Assembly (NCBI GenBank): GCA_963704475.1
Contig: OY969900.1
Span: 310,001 to 374,000, forward strand
Origin: UBA9655 sp963704475
Lineage (GTDB): Bacteria; Pseudomonadota; Alphaproteobacteria; UBA9655
DNA: 64,000 bases
Reading direction: 5' to 3'
In this document: positions 53,796-61,329 of the stretch, piece after piece
How positions within the stretch are numbered: position 1 is the first letter of the stretch
Layout of the letters: every line of letters begins with the position of its first letter
Program-made: the position numbers and the translations under genes
The notes under the pieces: generated by a model
Databases searched by the model: none
What the model saw: only the letters and a program-made list of their open reading frames with translations
Told to the model about the DNA's origin: nothing

Positions 53796-54770
53796 ATGGA
53801 TTTTCCTGATCTTGCAGCTATATTTTCTGCACTCATTGTTCTCGTGAGCTATGGGCTTATATTATTTTTCTTATCCAATTATAAAAAAAATAAGGAACAA
53901 CTTGATCTAAAACGAAGATTAGGAGACCTTACCATAAGCCAAAAAGAAATACACAAAGCATCTTTAATAAAAGAACCCACAGCGGATTCCGATAGCTTTT
54001 TCAAAAGTAAACTACCGAAAGTGGAAGGACTGACACAATGGATTCAACATTCAGGATTTAATATTAACCCATTCTTTTTTGTAGAAGCAAGTATATTATT
54101 GGGACTAATATCTTTTTTTATAATATTTTTCCTCTTAAAAATAAAATTTTTATTTTGTTTTCTATCTGGTGTTTTGATTAGTTTTATAGTTCCATGGTCA
54201 TTTATTTCTTTTTTTACAATCATTCAGAAGAAGAAATTTTTAGAGGAATTACCAACTGCCCTTGATATGATTCAACGTGCCTTAAAAGCGGGATATTCCT
54301 CAGAAAAGGCTATTGAAATGGTATCCTTACGCACATCAGGTCCTATAGGAAAAGTTTTTCAACAAATTTCAGAGAAAATGACTCTTGGAGAGTCTCCGGA
54401 AGCTGTTTTAGCAGACCTCTCCAACCAGGTTGGTATCGATGAATTTAGAATGCTTTCTATTGTTTTAATTCTACAGAGAGAAACAGGAGGGGGGCTGGCA
54501 GAAGCGGTGGAAAACTTCTCAAAAATTATTCGAGCACGCCAAAATTTAAAGAAAAAAGTTAAAGCCTTAACAGGGGAAGTCCGAGCAACGGCTATTATAT
54601 TAACTTCTATTCCTTTTGTTATATCAGGAGTTATTATTTCAATAAGCCCTCAATATTTAGATCCTTTATTTTTTACGCCAAGAGGTCATGTAGTATTATT
54701 TATTGGGGGAGGAATGTTAACTCTAGGGATTGCTATCATTTTTCGGATGGCTTACAAAGATATTTATTAA
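53796..54770 (+). CDS. tadB: Tad pilus inner-membrane platform protein TadB
   Basis: This 324-aa type II secretion F-domain protein has an N-terminal helix (LAAIFSALIVLVSYGLILFF), two central helices (FVEASILLGLISFFIIFFLL and the next) and a cytoplasmic F-domain. The F-domain contains ELPTALDMIQRALKAGYSSE, EKMTLGESPEAVLADL and LQRETGGGLAEAVENFSKII. One more helix lies at the end. It pairs with TadC as the platform on which CpaF acts. Spacing is 5 bp after cpaF and 14 bp before tadC. Confidence 0.93.
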   Translation: MDFPDLAAIFSALIVLVSYGLILFFLSNYKKNKEQLDLKRRLGDLTISQKEIHKASLIKEPTADSDSFFKSKLPKVEGLTQWIQHSGFNINPFFFVEASILLGLISFFIIFFLLKIKFLFCFLSGVLISFIVPWSFISFFTIIQKKKFLEELPTALDMIQRALKAGYSSEKAIEMVSLRTSGPIGKVFQQISEKMTLGESPEAVLADLSNQVGIDEFRMLSIVLILQRETGGGLAEAVENFSKIIRARQNLKKKVKALTGEVRATAIILTSIPFVISGVIISISPQYLDPLFFTPRGHVVLFIGGGMLTLGIAIIFRMAYKDIY

Positions 54771-54784
54771 AAGCGTGTGCAAAA

Positions 54785-55726
54785 ATGGATATTTTAGACA
54801 GAATTTCTTTTTTAATAGTATTTTTTATAATTTATTTTGCAATAAAATTTCTATCAAAATTGCGTCAGCAGGATGTTTTTAAGGACCGCATTCAAGATCT
54901 ATCACAATATCAAGAAACCCTGAGCAAAATACCAACCGAGAGAGTTAAGCTTTATCGACATTCGACAGAAGGAAATAATTCTCTTTTTCAAAAAATTGTC
55001 AATAAAATTCAATCAATAAGCAGTAAAGAACAAGAAAAATTAAAAATGATTTTTCAAAAAGCAGGTTTCAGAACAGAACATGCATTGCTTTGGTACCAAA
55101 CGATTAAAATGCTTATGATTTTTCTTCCTACTATCATCGCGTTTGTTTTTGTATTTTATTTTACTAATTGGCAAATTCTTTTTAAAATATTAACCATTTT
55201 AGGATCTGCTGTTTTTGGTTCTTATACAGTAGACCTTGTATTACACTCTCTTGTTGCGGCACGCCAAGAACGCATTCGGAAAGCTTTTCCCTCTGCCATT
55301 GATCTTATGGTTCTTTGCACAGAAGCAGGGTTAAGTCTTGCGGCAACCGTTGAAAGAACTGCGCGTGAGATTTCACAACTTTCTCCTGATTTAGGATACG
55401 AGCTTGCTCTTTTATCCATTGAACTGAATATGTTATCGGATGAACGCAAAGCTTTGCAGCGTTTTAGCGATCGTTTAGACGCTCCCGCTTTTAAGGCAGT
55501 GGTAGCCAATATTATGCAAGCAGAAGAATATGGAACACCTATAGCTCAGGCTATGCGTGCTCTTTCTGAGCAATTTCGTCAAGATCGTTTGGTTGAGGCA
55601 GAAGAGAGGGCCGCAAAACTTCCCACTCTTATTTCTTTACCCATGATGCTTCTTATTTTTCCCTGCATTTATATAATTCTTTTAGGGCCTGCCGTTATAA
55701 ATATTATGAATACATTTCAGAAATAA
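54785..55726 (+). CDS. tadC: Tad pilus inner-membrane platform protein TadC
   Basis: This 313-aa F-domain protein has an N-terminal membrane helix and two helices near residues 105-155 (LMIFLPTIIAFVFVFYF). It shows the TadC signature AFPSAIDLMVLCTEAGLSLA, RFSDRLDAPAFKAVVANIMQ, EYGTPIAQAMRALSEQFRQD, and RLVEAEERAAKLPTLISLPM before the last helix. It is the last gene of the plus-strand tad operon. No clear terminator follows. Confidence 0.93.
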   Translation: MDILDRISFLIVFFIIYFAIKFLSKLRQQDVFKDRIQDLSQYQETLSKIPTERVKLYRHSTEGNNSLFQKIVNKIQSISSKEQEKLKMIFQKAGFRTEHALLWYQTIKMLMIFLPTIIAFVFVFYFTNWQILFKILTILGSAVFGSYTVDLVLHSLVAARQERIRKAFPSAIDLMVLCTEAGLSLAATVERTAREISQLSPDLGYELALLSIELNMLSDERKALQRFSDRLDAPAFKAVVANIMQAEEYGTPIAQAMRALSEQFRQDRLVEAEERAAKLPTLISLPMMLLIFPCIYIILLGPAVINIMNTFQK

Positions 55727-56171
55727 ATAAGCTTCATACATCATTTAACCATCCTGACAAAATGAAATAGCAGACATTGCCTGTGAAGCTCGGAATACAT
55801 GGATAAAAGATCCAAACGAAATCGCGTCTCTTTGTCACCGAAACCGAGCCAAATTATATTAACTATTTTTTATAAATGGTATAAGAGAAAAATCTCCATC
55901 TCAACATAAAGAGGGCAACAGCAATTTTGCCAAAGACGTGGGCCATCAGACCCTCGTATGAGCACTTTACTAGCAATTTGAATTTGCGTCTTTGTCTGTA
56001 TCCTATTAAAAAATGACTCAATAGGTTGACATACCTTTTATATTGCTGCTGATAATAACCGACCAGCTGCGTCAAACTCTTACACATAAATAGGGTCCGC
56101 TTGTTTGAGATCTTACCCCACGAAGAGAAATCTTCAACATATAAGCGGCGCCTAGATATGCACATTCCTTC
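55727..56171. other. Stretch between tadC and the second flp gene
   Basis: I find no supported gene in about 440 bp. A 100-codon minus-strand frame (56165 to 55863) is rich in Lys, Arg, Phe and Tyr and has no family resemblance. It could be a relic but is not counted as a gene. Confidence 0.4.
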
Positions 56172-56330
56172 TCAAAGAGAGTTTGTAATAGTGGTGAACT
56201 TAGTAGCTAAAGTAGTCCCAAGAGTCGTCAGAGCAGTAACAATAGCAAGGGCAATAAGAGTAACAATCAAAGCATATTCAATAGCCGTAGCTCCCGAATC
56301 ATTCTGTAAAAAGTTCTTTAAAAGTTGCAT
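56172..56330 (-). CDS. flp: Flp/Fap-type pilin (copy 2)
   Basis: The minus strand encodes 52 residues starting MQLLKNFLQNDSGATAIEYA and ending TTITNSL, with GGAGG 5 bases before the ATG. As in copy 1, a Gly before ATAIEYALIVTLIALAIV gives the prepilin cleavage site with Glu and Tyr at +5/+6. The lengths are identical and the N-terminal halves very similar, while the C-terminal halves differ. It lies at the far border of the Tad locus on the opposite strand. It may be a second major pilin or a differently regulated copy. Confidence 0.9.
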   Translation of the reverse strand: MQLLKNFLQNDSGATAIEYALIVTLIALAIVTALTTLGTTLATKFTTITNSL

Positions 56331-56649
56331 AGCATCCTCCAATGTTAAAATAAAATTAACGTTAAATGAGATTTATTTTTTCTCTATTTAAACTTACTGT
56401 ATATGATATTTTTTAAATAACAGTTAATGTCATGAAATTATCAAGAGATAAGGGAAAAAAGGAAATTGCGTTGATAGGAAAAATCAAGAGTAAGGCAAGG
56501 TTAAAATTCTGACGGTGTTTGAATAGAATCCCATTCAAGGATGAGATTTCAAAGATTGAAAAAGCAAAGCAGCTTTTTCAACTGCTACCTATATGCTACC
56601 TAAAATATTTTCGCTGCTTGACTTTCTTCTAAAAATCCCTTGCAAAAAC
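56331..56649. other. Upstream region of the second flp and left border of the integrative element
   Basis: No gene is seen. The AT-rich part (56340-56430) should hold the flp promoter. A GAAAAAGC/GCTTTTTC hairpin lies at about 56559-56580, and GCTACC occurs twice near 56583-56600. Confidence 0.4.
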
Positions 56650-56698
56650 TGGTGCCGAAGAGGTGAATCGAACACCCGACCTACTGATTACGAATCAC
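56650..56698 (-). other. 3' part of a tRNA-Thr(CGT) gene, attachment site of the integrative element
   Basis: The minus strand reads TGATTCGTAATCAGTAGGTC followed by GGGTGTTCGATTCACCTCTT and CGGCACCA. That is the anticodon loop with CGT, variable loop, T-arm, acceptor 3' strand and CCA of tRNA-Thr. The 5' half is missing: the bases before the anticodon loop no longer fit the stem. P4-type integrases target tRNA 3' ends, and an integrase lies 1.3 kb away. The fragment is therefore best read as the duplicated core (att) at the element's left end, with the whole tRNA expected at its right end. Confidence 0.8.
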
Positions 56699-56913
56699 AA
56701 AGTTAAAGCTTTCTCATTCTATCTCAAATTGTAAGAATCTATATAAATGCTAGCCTTTTTGAGAGTTACATCTTTATCAAACTATGCTAATTTATATCAA
56801 AATAGCGTTCTCTAGTATACCCGGTGTATACCTGGGGATACCGGAAGGAGGCTGCAGAACCACTGAAAAATGCTCAGTAAGCCTTAAAACAATAGGAGGA
56901 GGATATAATGAAA
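56699..56913. other. Leader region between the att site and the IS1595
   Basis: No gene is present. It ends with AGGAGGAGGATATAATGAAA, which is the ribosome site and start codon of the integrase gene as they were before the IS1595 insertion. The integrase promoter probably lies here. GTATACCCGGTGTATACC near 56813-56830 is a small palindromic/direct repeat that may be a regulator or integrase arm site. Confidence 0.5.
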
Positions 56914-57970
56914 CCTGGGTATGCGGTTGACTCCACAAACAGCCTAAACTGACAAAATTTTGCAGTTGACTCCACTTGGCATTATTTGTAGTTTTTTCAT
57001 GATATGAAAACTTACCCTGAAGATGCGGTTGAACTCATGAACATGTTTCCAGATGAGGAAGCCTGTTTGGATTATTTGGCAATGATTCGCTGGCCCCATG
57101 GATATCAGTGCTTGCGTTGCTCCGCGAGAGGCGCCTTAAAATTAGGCCGAGGACTCTATCGTTGTCAGTCCTGTAAATACGAAGGATCAGTGATTGTCGA
57201 TACACTTTTCCAAGACACACATAAGCCTCTTCGATTGTGGTTCCAGGCCATTTGGTATGTTGTGAGCCAAAAGAATGGCGTGAGCGCCAGTGGTCTGCAA
57301 CAATCACTTGGATTGGGCAGCTACCATACGGCATGGGAATGGTTACATAAACTACGTCGAGCTATGGTGAGGCCTGGGCGCGATAAATTGAGCGGCACCA
57401 TTGAAATAAATGAAACGATGATTGGCAGCGAGCAACCAGGCAAAAAAGGGCGTGGAGCGACGGGAAAAACATTGGTTTTAATAGCAGCGGAAGAGACCCA
57501 ATGGGGCATTGGACGCATTAGAATGGCTCCCATCAGTAATGCCTCCGGTGCGGTGTTAGACAATACCGTTCAGCAGATGGTTGAGATGGGTAGCACAATA
57601 CGAACCGATGGCTGGGCTGGATATAGCGGATTAAGTAAGCTTGGATACACGCATTTGCAGATAGTTAATCGCAACGTGAAGAATGAGGATCTAATCGAGC
57701 AAGCCCATCTTGTTGCTGCATTACTTAAACGATGGCTAATGGGCACGCTTCACGGTGCAATTAATCACAAAAATTTGCCATATTACTTGGATGAATTTAC
57801 CTTTAGGTTTAATCGAAGGACATCTAACTCGAGAGGAAAACTGTTTTATAGGTTAATCCAACAAGCGCTTGAAATAGACCCAATTCCAGCTAAACTACTA
57901 ACGGCAGTTGAGGCTTAGTGGATACAGCTGCATAGGGTGTCTCGCTTGTGGAGTCAACCGCATACCCAGG
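56914..57970 (+). mobile_element. IS1595-family element inserted at the integrase start codon
   Basis: The perfect inverted repeats start CCTGGGTATGCGGTTGACTC at the left (56914-56936) and recur complemented at 57948-57970. The element is flanked on both sides by the same 8 bp, TAATGAAA (56906-56913 and 57971-57978), the target duplication size typical for IS1595. The duplicated bases contain the ATG of the integrase gene. Confidence 0.97.
57004..57918 (+). CDS. IS1595-family transposase
   Basis: This 304-aa ISXO2-like transposase has an N-terminal zinc ribbon (CLRCSARGALKLGRGLYRCQ, then SCKYEG) and the DDE domain (IEINETMIG, IRTDGWAGYSGLSKLGY). Near the end it has GTLHGAINHKNLPYYLDEFT followed by FRFNRR, the family's C-terminal signature. 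The frame is complete and the inverted repeats are perfect, so insertion is recent and the element probably active. It is transcribed in the same direction as the integrase gene it interrupts. Confidence 0.95.
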   Translation: MKTYPEDAVELMNMFPDEEACLDYLAMIRWPHGYQCLRCSARGALKLGRGLYRCQSCKYEGSVIVDTLFQDTHKPLRLWFQAIWYVVSQKNGVSASGLQQSLGLGSYHTAWEWLHKLRRAMVRPGRDKLSGTIEINETMIGSEQPGKKGRGATGKTLVLIAAEETQWGIGRIRMAPISNASGAVLDNTVQQMVEMGSTIRTDGWAGYSGLSKLGYTHLQIVNRNVKNEDLIEQAHLVAALLKRWLMGTLHGAINHKNLPYYLDEFTFRFNRRTSNSRGKLFYRLIQQALEIDPIPAKLLTAVEA

Positions 57971-57972
57971 TA

Positions 57973-59181
57973 ATGAAAAAACAGGACAACAGTTTTAACT
58001 TTACGAAGAAGAGCCTTGACGCTCTTCAGTTGCCTGACCCAGGCAAACGTCTTTATATGTATGACACGAGAGTAAGAGGGCTCGAATTGATGGTGACTGA
58101 GCAGGGGACCAAATCTTTCAAGGTCTACCGAAAGCTGCATGATAAGCCCGTACGGGTGACTTTGGGAAAATACCCCGATATGACTATTGAGCAGGCTCGG
58201 AATGAGGCGCAGAAGGTCATTACAGAGATGTTAAAGGGTAAGAATCCAAATGACGAAAAGAAAAAACTTCGGGCCGAAACAACCTTTGGCGAGTTGTTTA
58301 AGATGTACATGGAGCGGTACAGCAGAGAGCATAAGAAAACCTGGAAGTATGATGAAAGGGATGTGCCAAGATTTTTAGGTCACTTATTTCAGCGGAAACT
58401 TTCTGCTATTACAAAACAAGATGTCCAACCTATTCATGAAAAGATCAGAATAGAAAATGGCCTTTATCAAGCCAACCGCTTGCTCGCGAGGATCCATATT
58501 ATCTACAATAAAGCCATTGAGTGGGGATGGGAAGGAATCAATCCGGCTCATGGGATTAAAAAGTTTAAGGAGAAATCACGCGATCGGTTTCTCCATCCTG
58601 ATGAACTCCCTCGTTTTTTTGAAAGCTTGGATATGGAGCAAAATGATACCATTCGTGACTATGTGTACGTATCTCTTTTTACGGGGGCAAGGCGATCAAA
58701 TGTTCTGGCAATGCGGTGGGAAGAAATCCATCTTGAGAGGAGAGAGTGGTTGATTCCAGAAACAAAGAACGGTGAGTCTTTAAGAATTCACCTTGTCGAC
58801 CTTGTTCTTGAACTTCTTAAAACGCGTCTTGAGAAATATAGCAGACGCGCATGGGTCTTTGAAGGGCCAGGAAAAACAGGCCATTTGATGGAACCTAAAG
58901 CTGGCTGGAAAAGGATCCTCGATAGGGCCGGCATTAAGGATTTGAGACTCCATGATTTGAGGCGAACTTTAGGGAGTTGGCAAGCCGCTACAGGAGCCAA
59001 CAGCTATATGATCGGCCGAACCCTGGGTCACAAGACTTCTCAATCCACAGCCGTTTATGCAAGGCTAAATATTGACCCCGTGAGAGATTCAGTTGAGAAG
59101 GCTACGGAGGCTATGCTACAAACAATAAAAAAAGAGAGAGTTCAGGATAATGTGGAATCAACAGAAAAAACCCTTATCTGA
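57973..59181 (+). CDS. int: P4-type tyrosine recombinase integrase
   Basis: The 402-aa protein starts at the ATG kept in the IS1595 target duplication (MKKQDNSFNFTKKSLDALQL). It has a DUF4102-type N-domain (MYDTRVRGLELMVTEQGTKS, KVYRKL), an SAM-like core-binding domain (about residues 100-180) and the catalytic domain. The active residues are Arg240 (TGARRSN), His327/Arg330 (LHDLRRT), His353 (LGHKTS) and Tyr362 (STAVYARL). It should insert the element at the tRNA-Thr 3' end. The IS1595 has separated it from its original promoter and ribosome site, so expression may now depend on read-through from the IS. Confidence 0.96.
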   Translation: MKKQDNSFNFTKKSLDALQLPDPGKRLYMYDTRVRGLELMVTEQGTKSFKVYRKLHDKPVRVTLGKYPDMTIEQARNEAQKVITEMLKGKNPNDEKKKLRAETTFGELFKMYMERYSREHKKTWKYDERDVPRFLGHLFQRKLSAITKQDVQPIHEKIRIENGLYQANRLLARIHIIYNKAIEWGWEGINPAHGIKKFKEKSRDRFLHPDELPRFFESLDMEQNDTIRDYVYVSLFTGARRSNVLAMRWEEIHLERREWLIPETKNGESLRIHLVDLVLELLKTRLEKYSRRAWVFEGPGKTGHLMEPKAGWKRILDRAGIKDLRLHDLRRTLGSWQAATGANSYMIGRTLGHKTSQSTAVYARLNIDPVRDSVEKATEAMLQTIKKERVQDNVESTEKTLI

Positions 59182-59323
59182 ATTTTTAGCAGAGCACCAC
59201 GACCTTGTTCTGTATGATGTGCTCTATCATGTTAAAGCCTTCTTACTTTTTCTGCTTAAGTGTTCCTGCGATAATTCCTGTCAATGCTCTAAATGGAGAA
59301 GAAAGATTACTTTAGCTTTATAA
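59150..59323 (+). CDS. Small hypothetical protein in the integrative element
   Basis: The 57-aa frame starts MWNQQKKPLSEFLAEHHDLV inside the end of the integrase gene, after GAGAGAG. It has a hydrophobic centre (VLYHVKAFLLFLL) and a short Cys cluster (KCSCDNSCQC) before a basic end (KWRRKITLAL). The overlap with int supports co-translation. No family is recognised and the evidence is thin. Confidence 0.35.
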   Translation: MWNQQKKPLSEFLAEHHDLVLYDVLYHVKAFLLFLLKCSCDNSCQCSKWRRKITLAL

Positions 59324-59405
59324 TAGAGCTGCACGGGCTCAGGGTTGGGGCGTCGCTTACTGAAATTGCTGAAATTCTAGGGCAACAGGTACGCTCACCT
59401 CAGTG
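59292..59405 (+). CDS. Very small HTH-like frame in the integrative element
   Basis: The 37-aa frame MEKKDYFSFIIELHGLRVGA then SLTEIAEILGQQVRSPQ resembles half of a helix-turn-helix. It overlaps the previous small frame. It may be a relic or a true small regulator and remains doubtful. Confidence 0.25.
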
Positions 59406-59454
59406 AAGTGCATACAGCTAAAGTTGTCCAAAGTATGAACGAAAGGATCTTTGG

Positions 59455-60513
59455 GTGAATAGGACGTTTGCACAAAAAATACATGAGGAGGAGGTTGACT
59501 CATACAAAAAGTGGCTATGTGACACACGTCCCATAAATGTTCGACAAGGACTGGATGATATACTCTCTCACAACAATCCACCTTCTTTATTAAAGGAAAT
59601 GCAAATAAGACGCTTAGGAAGTAAGCTAACGGGAAATATGAGGGTTGTAAGGAGCTCAATTAGCGATAGGGATGGTGTTGTAAAACTCGATGATATTGTC
59701 ACACTTGTATCGAACTTTAACACTCCGGGTAGGTTGGGATCTACTATTAAGTCTCGCCCTCAATTTGTAAAACTGATTTATCAATACACATCCTATTTTC
59801 CAGTTGCTCTTTTTGAGGCTTACAAAGAAATCACTGGAGAGAATTTAATATTAGATGATCTTTCTGAGGTAAGAGAATTTTACGAAAGTGTCTCTAAATT
59901 TGATTTATGGACCGGTCACGAGCTCTGCTCATATATCAGTCATTGTGATCCAGAAGCCTTGGATTTCATATCAGAGCATCCCGAAGCTCAGGATTGTATG
60001 TCGGAGGTCCCAAAATCCCGAAATTTCAGACTAGATAAACTAGAAAGACTGCTTCCTACCAGATTTTCTCGTATCTTTTTGAGACCAGACCTTTACGAGA
60101 AGAACTTGACCTTGGTGAAAGCTGCTATTCTTGGAGGGGCCTTTGAGCTTATCCATGTTGATCGTGACAATTGGGCACAAAGCTCCCTAAAGCCTAAGAA
60201 GGGATTGGAGTGGGCAACCCAGAAAGGGATTGATTATCATCCTGTCCTTGATGCGTATCTTCTCACTTTAGATACAACGCCTGAGATTTCTTCAGGATAT
60301 ACGACTCCCTACTTAGAGATGATGCGAGAGGTGATAAGAGAGCTAGAGATTTCGAAAGAAAATCAGGGAAAAAAAGAAGCAATCTCTGCTATATTTGAAA
60401 AAAAACTAGCTGATCATAAGATGACTCCGTCCAGCCAAAAATTAGCCGATGCGATGGCAACCTTAGTGCGCTTGCCTGAATCCCAGCAAGGACGAGCAAA
60501 ACGTAAGGGGTGA
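59455..60513 (+). CDS. Unknown 352-aa protein of the integrative element
   Basis: It starts at a GTG (MNRTFAQKIHEEEVDSYKKW) with AAAGGA about 8 bases before. The protein is soluble and mostly helical. It has no signal peptide, no membrane segment and no catalytic motif that I can recognise. Notable parts are DDIVTLVSNFNTPGRLGSTI, FELIHVDRDNWAQSSLKPKK and a charged C-terminal helix (REVIRELEISKENQGKKEAI). The end is basic (QQGRAKRKG). It lies between int and the replication genes of the island and is followed by a terminator. Such cargo positions often hold defence or regulation genes, but nothing here shows which. Confidence 0.65.
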   Translation: MNRTFAQKIHEEEVDSYKKWLCDTRPINVRQGLDDILSHNNPPSLLKEMQIRRLGSKLTGNMRVVRSSISDRDGVVKLDDIVTLVSNFNTPGRLGSTIKSRPQFVKLIYQYTSYFPVALFEAYKEITGENLILDDLSEVREFYESVSKFDLWTGHELCSYISHCDPEALDFISEHPEAQDCMSEVPKSRNFRLDKLERLLPTRFSRIFLRPDLYEKNLTLVKAAILGGAFELIHVDRDNWAQSSLKPKKGLEWATQKGIDYHPVLDAYLLTLDTTPEISSGYTTPYLEMMREVIRELEISKENQGKKEAISAIFEKKLADHKMTPSSQKLADAMATLVRLPESQQGRAKRKG

Positions 60514-60563
60514 CCCCATCGAAAATCATCGATTTATATCCTTTTGAATTTAAACATCTTTTC

Positions 60564-60592
60564 AAAGGGGGAATGGGTTTCCCCCTTTTGCC
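60564..60592 (+). terminator. Intrinsic terminator after the 352-aa gene
   Basis: AAAGGGGGAA and TTCCCCCTTT form a 10-bp stem with a 5-base loop (TGGGT), followed by a short T run. It lies about 50 bp after the stop codon, separating this gene from the replication genes. Confidence 0.75.
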
Positions 60593-60690
60593 TAGACCCC
60601 TTTAACGATTTTTTTCCTCTCAGAATTAACGTTTACTCCAGAAGAAGGCAGCAATAGTGCTGTTTTTTATAGCATCAAGGAGTAAAAAGA

Positions 60691-60927
60691 ATGCATATTC
60701 ACAACAAATCTACACAACCTTCACTAAGTGTAGACGATTACGTCACCATCAGGCAGCTCACTACGAGTAACCCGGCCTTCACAGAAGGAGGGATTCGAGC
60801 CCTTATTTTTCGTTCAAAAAGCAATGGATTCGACAGCTGTATCCGTCGGATAGGGCGGAAGATCCTCATTTCCAAAAGCGCCTTTTCTCAGTGGGTTGAA
60901 ATCCAAAATGAAGGAGGAAACTCATAA
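60691..60927 (+). CDS. Small DNA-binding protein (MerR/AlpA-like fold)
   Basis: This 78-aa protein reads YVTIRQLTTSNPAFTEGGIR, RALIFRSKSNGFDSCIRRIG, then RKILISKSAFSQWVE. The pattern (F-TEGxIR-LIF-S-NG-D-CIRRIGRKILI) is common in small winged-helix proteins near integrases and primases of integrative elements. It may act as excisionase or regulator. AAGGAGTAAAAAGA precedes the ATG. A 40-codon frame starts in its stop codon. Confidence 0.7.
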   Translation: MHIHNKSTQPSLSVDDYVTIRQLTTSNPAFTEGGIRALIFRSKSNGFDSCIRRIGRKILISKSAFSQWVEIQNEGGNS

Positions 60928-61049
60928 TGAACTGGAAAAAAGAAAAGCCCCTCATTGGTACTGAGGGGCTTATCAAAGGCTTGCAACACATTTTTAGCAT
61001 TCCCAATCTTGTCACTCAACAAATTTCTTTTGAGTCAAGGAAACTCTAA
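60927..61049 (+). CDS. 40-aa frame containing a strong hairpin
   Basis: MNWKKEKPLIGTEGLIKGLQ then HIFSIPNLVTQQISFESRKL overlaps the previous stop (TAATG) and has AAGGAGGAAA in front. AAGCCCCTCA and TGAGGGGCTT at 60945-60971 lie inside it and would form a 10-bp RNA stem. A coupled small peptide or a regulatory RNA structure ahead of the next gene are both possible. Confidence 0.35.
   Translation: MNWKKEKPLIGTEGLIKGLQHIFSIPNLVTQQISFESRKL
60945..60971 (+). promoter_or_regulatory. Strong RNA hairpin upstream of the HTH and replication genes
   Basis: It has a perfect 10-bp stem with a 7-base loop (TTGGTAC). No T-run follows, so simple termination is unlikely. It might attenuate or stabilise the transcript of the downstream HTH and replication genes. 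Confidence 0.45.
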
Positions 61050-61096
61050 GCTACCTGGAGATAAGCATCATTCCATAAAATAGAAAGGAAAAATCT

Positions 61097-61324
61097 ATGG
61101 AAGAATTCAACAAAAATCACCTCTTAACTAGAGATGAAGCCGCTAAGTTCTTAGGGGTAAGTCCTATTACCCTTGGCCTTTGGAAGTCAACAAAACGCTA
61201 CAATCTTCCCGTTGTAAAAGTGGGAAGGCTGGCGAAGTATCGTTATGGCGACCTTTTAGACTTCATTGAAAGGCGAACAGTTAATAGAGAAGACGCCGCT
61301 AATGATAATTTTACGAGAGGTTAA
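61097..61324 (+). CDS. AlpA/excisionase-type helix-turn-helix protein
   Basis: This 75-aa protein has an HTH_17-type domain: HLLTRDEAAKFLGVSPITLG, then LWKSTKRYNLPVVKVGRLAK and YRYGDLLDFIERRT. This is the fold of AlpA/Xis regulators that control the integrase of P4-like elements or direct excision. AGAAAGGAAAAATCT precedes the ATG. The replication gene starts 5 bp downstream, so they are coupled. Confidence 0.85.
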   Translation: MEEFNKNHLLTRDEAAKFLGVSPITLGLWKSTKRYNLPVVKVGRLAKYRYGDLLDFIERRTVNREDAANDNFTRG

Positions 61325-61329
61325 AGGTC

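Noticed and set aside
55863..56165. A 100-codon minus-strand frame after tadC
   Set aside because: It has no ribosome site, an odd composition and no family resemblance; it is treated as non-coding or a relic.
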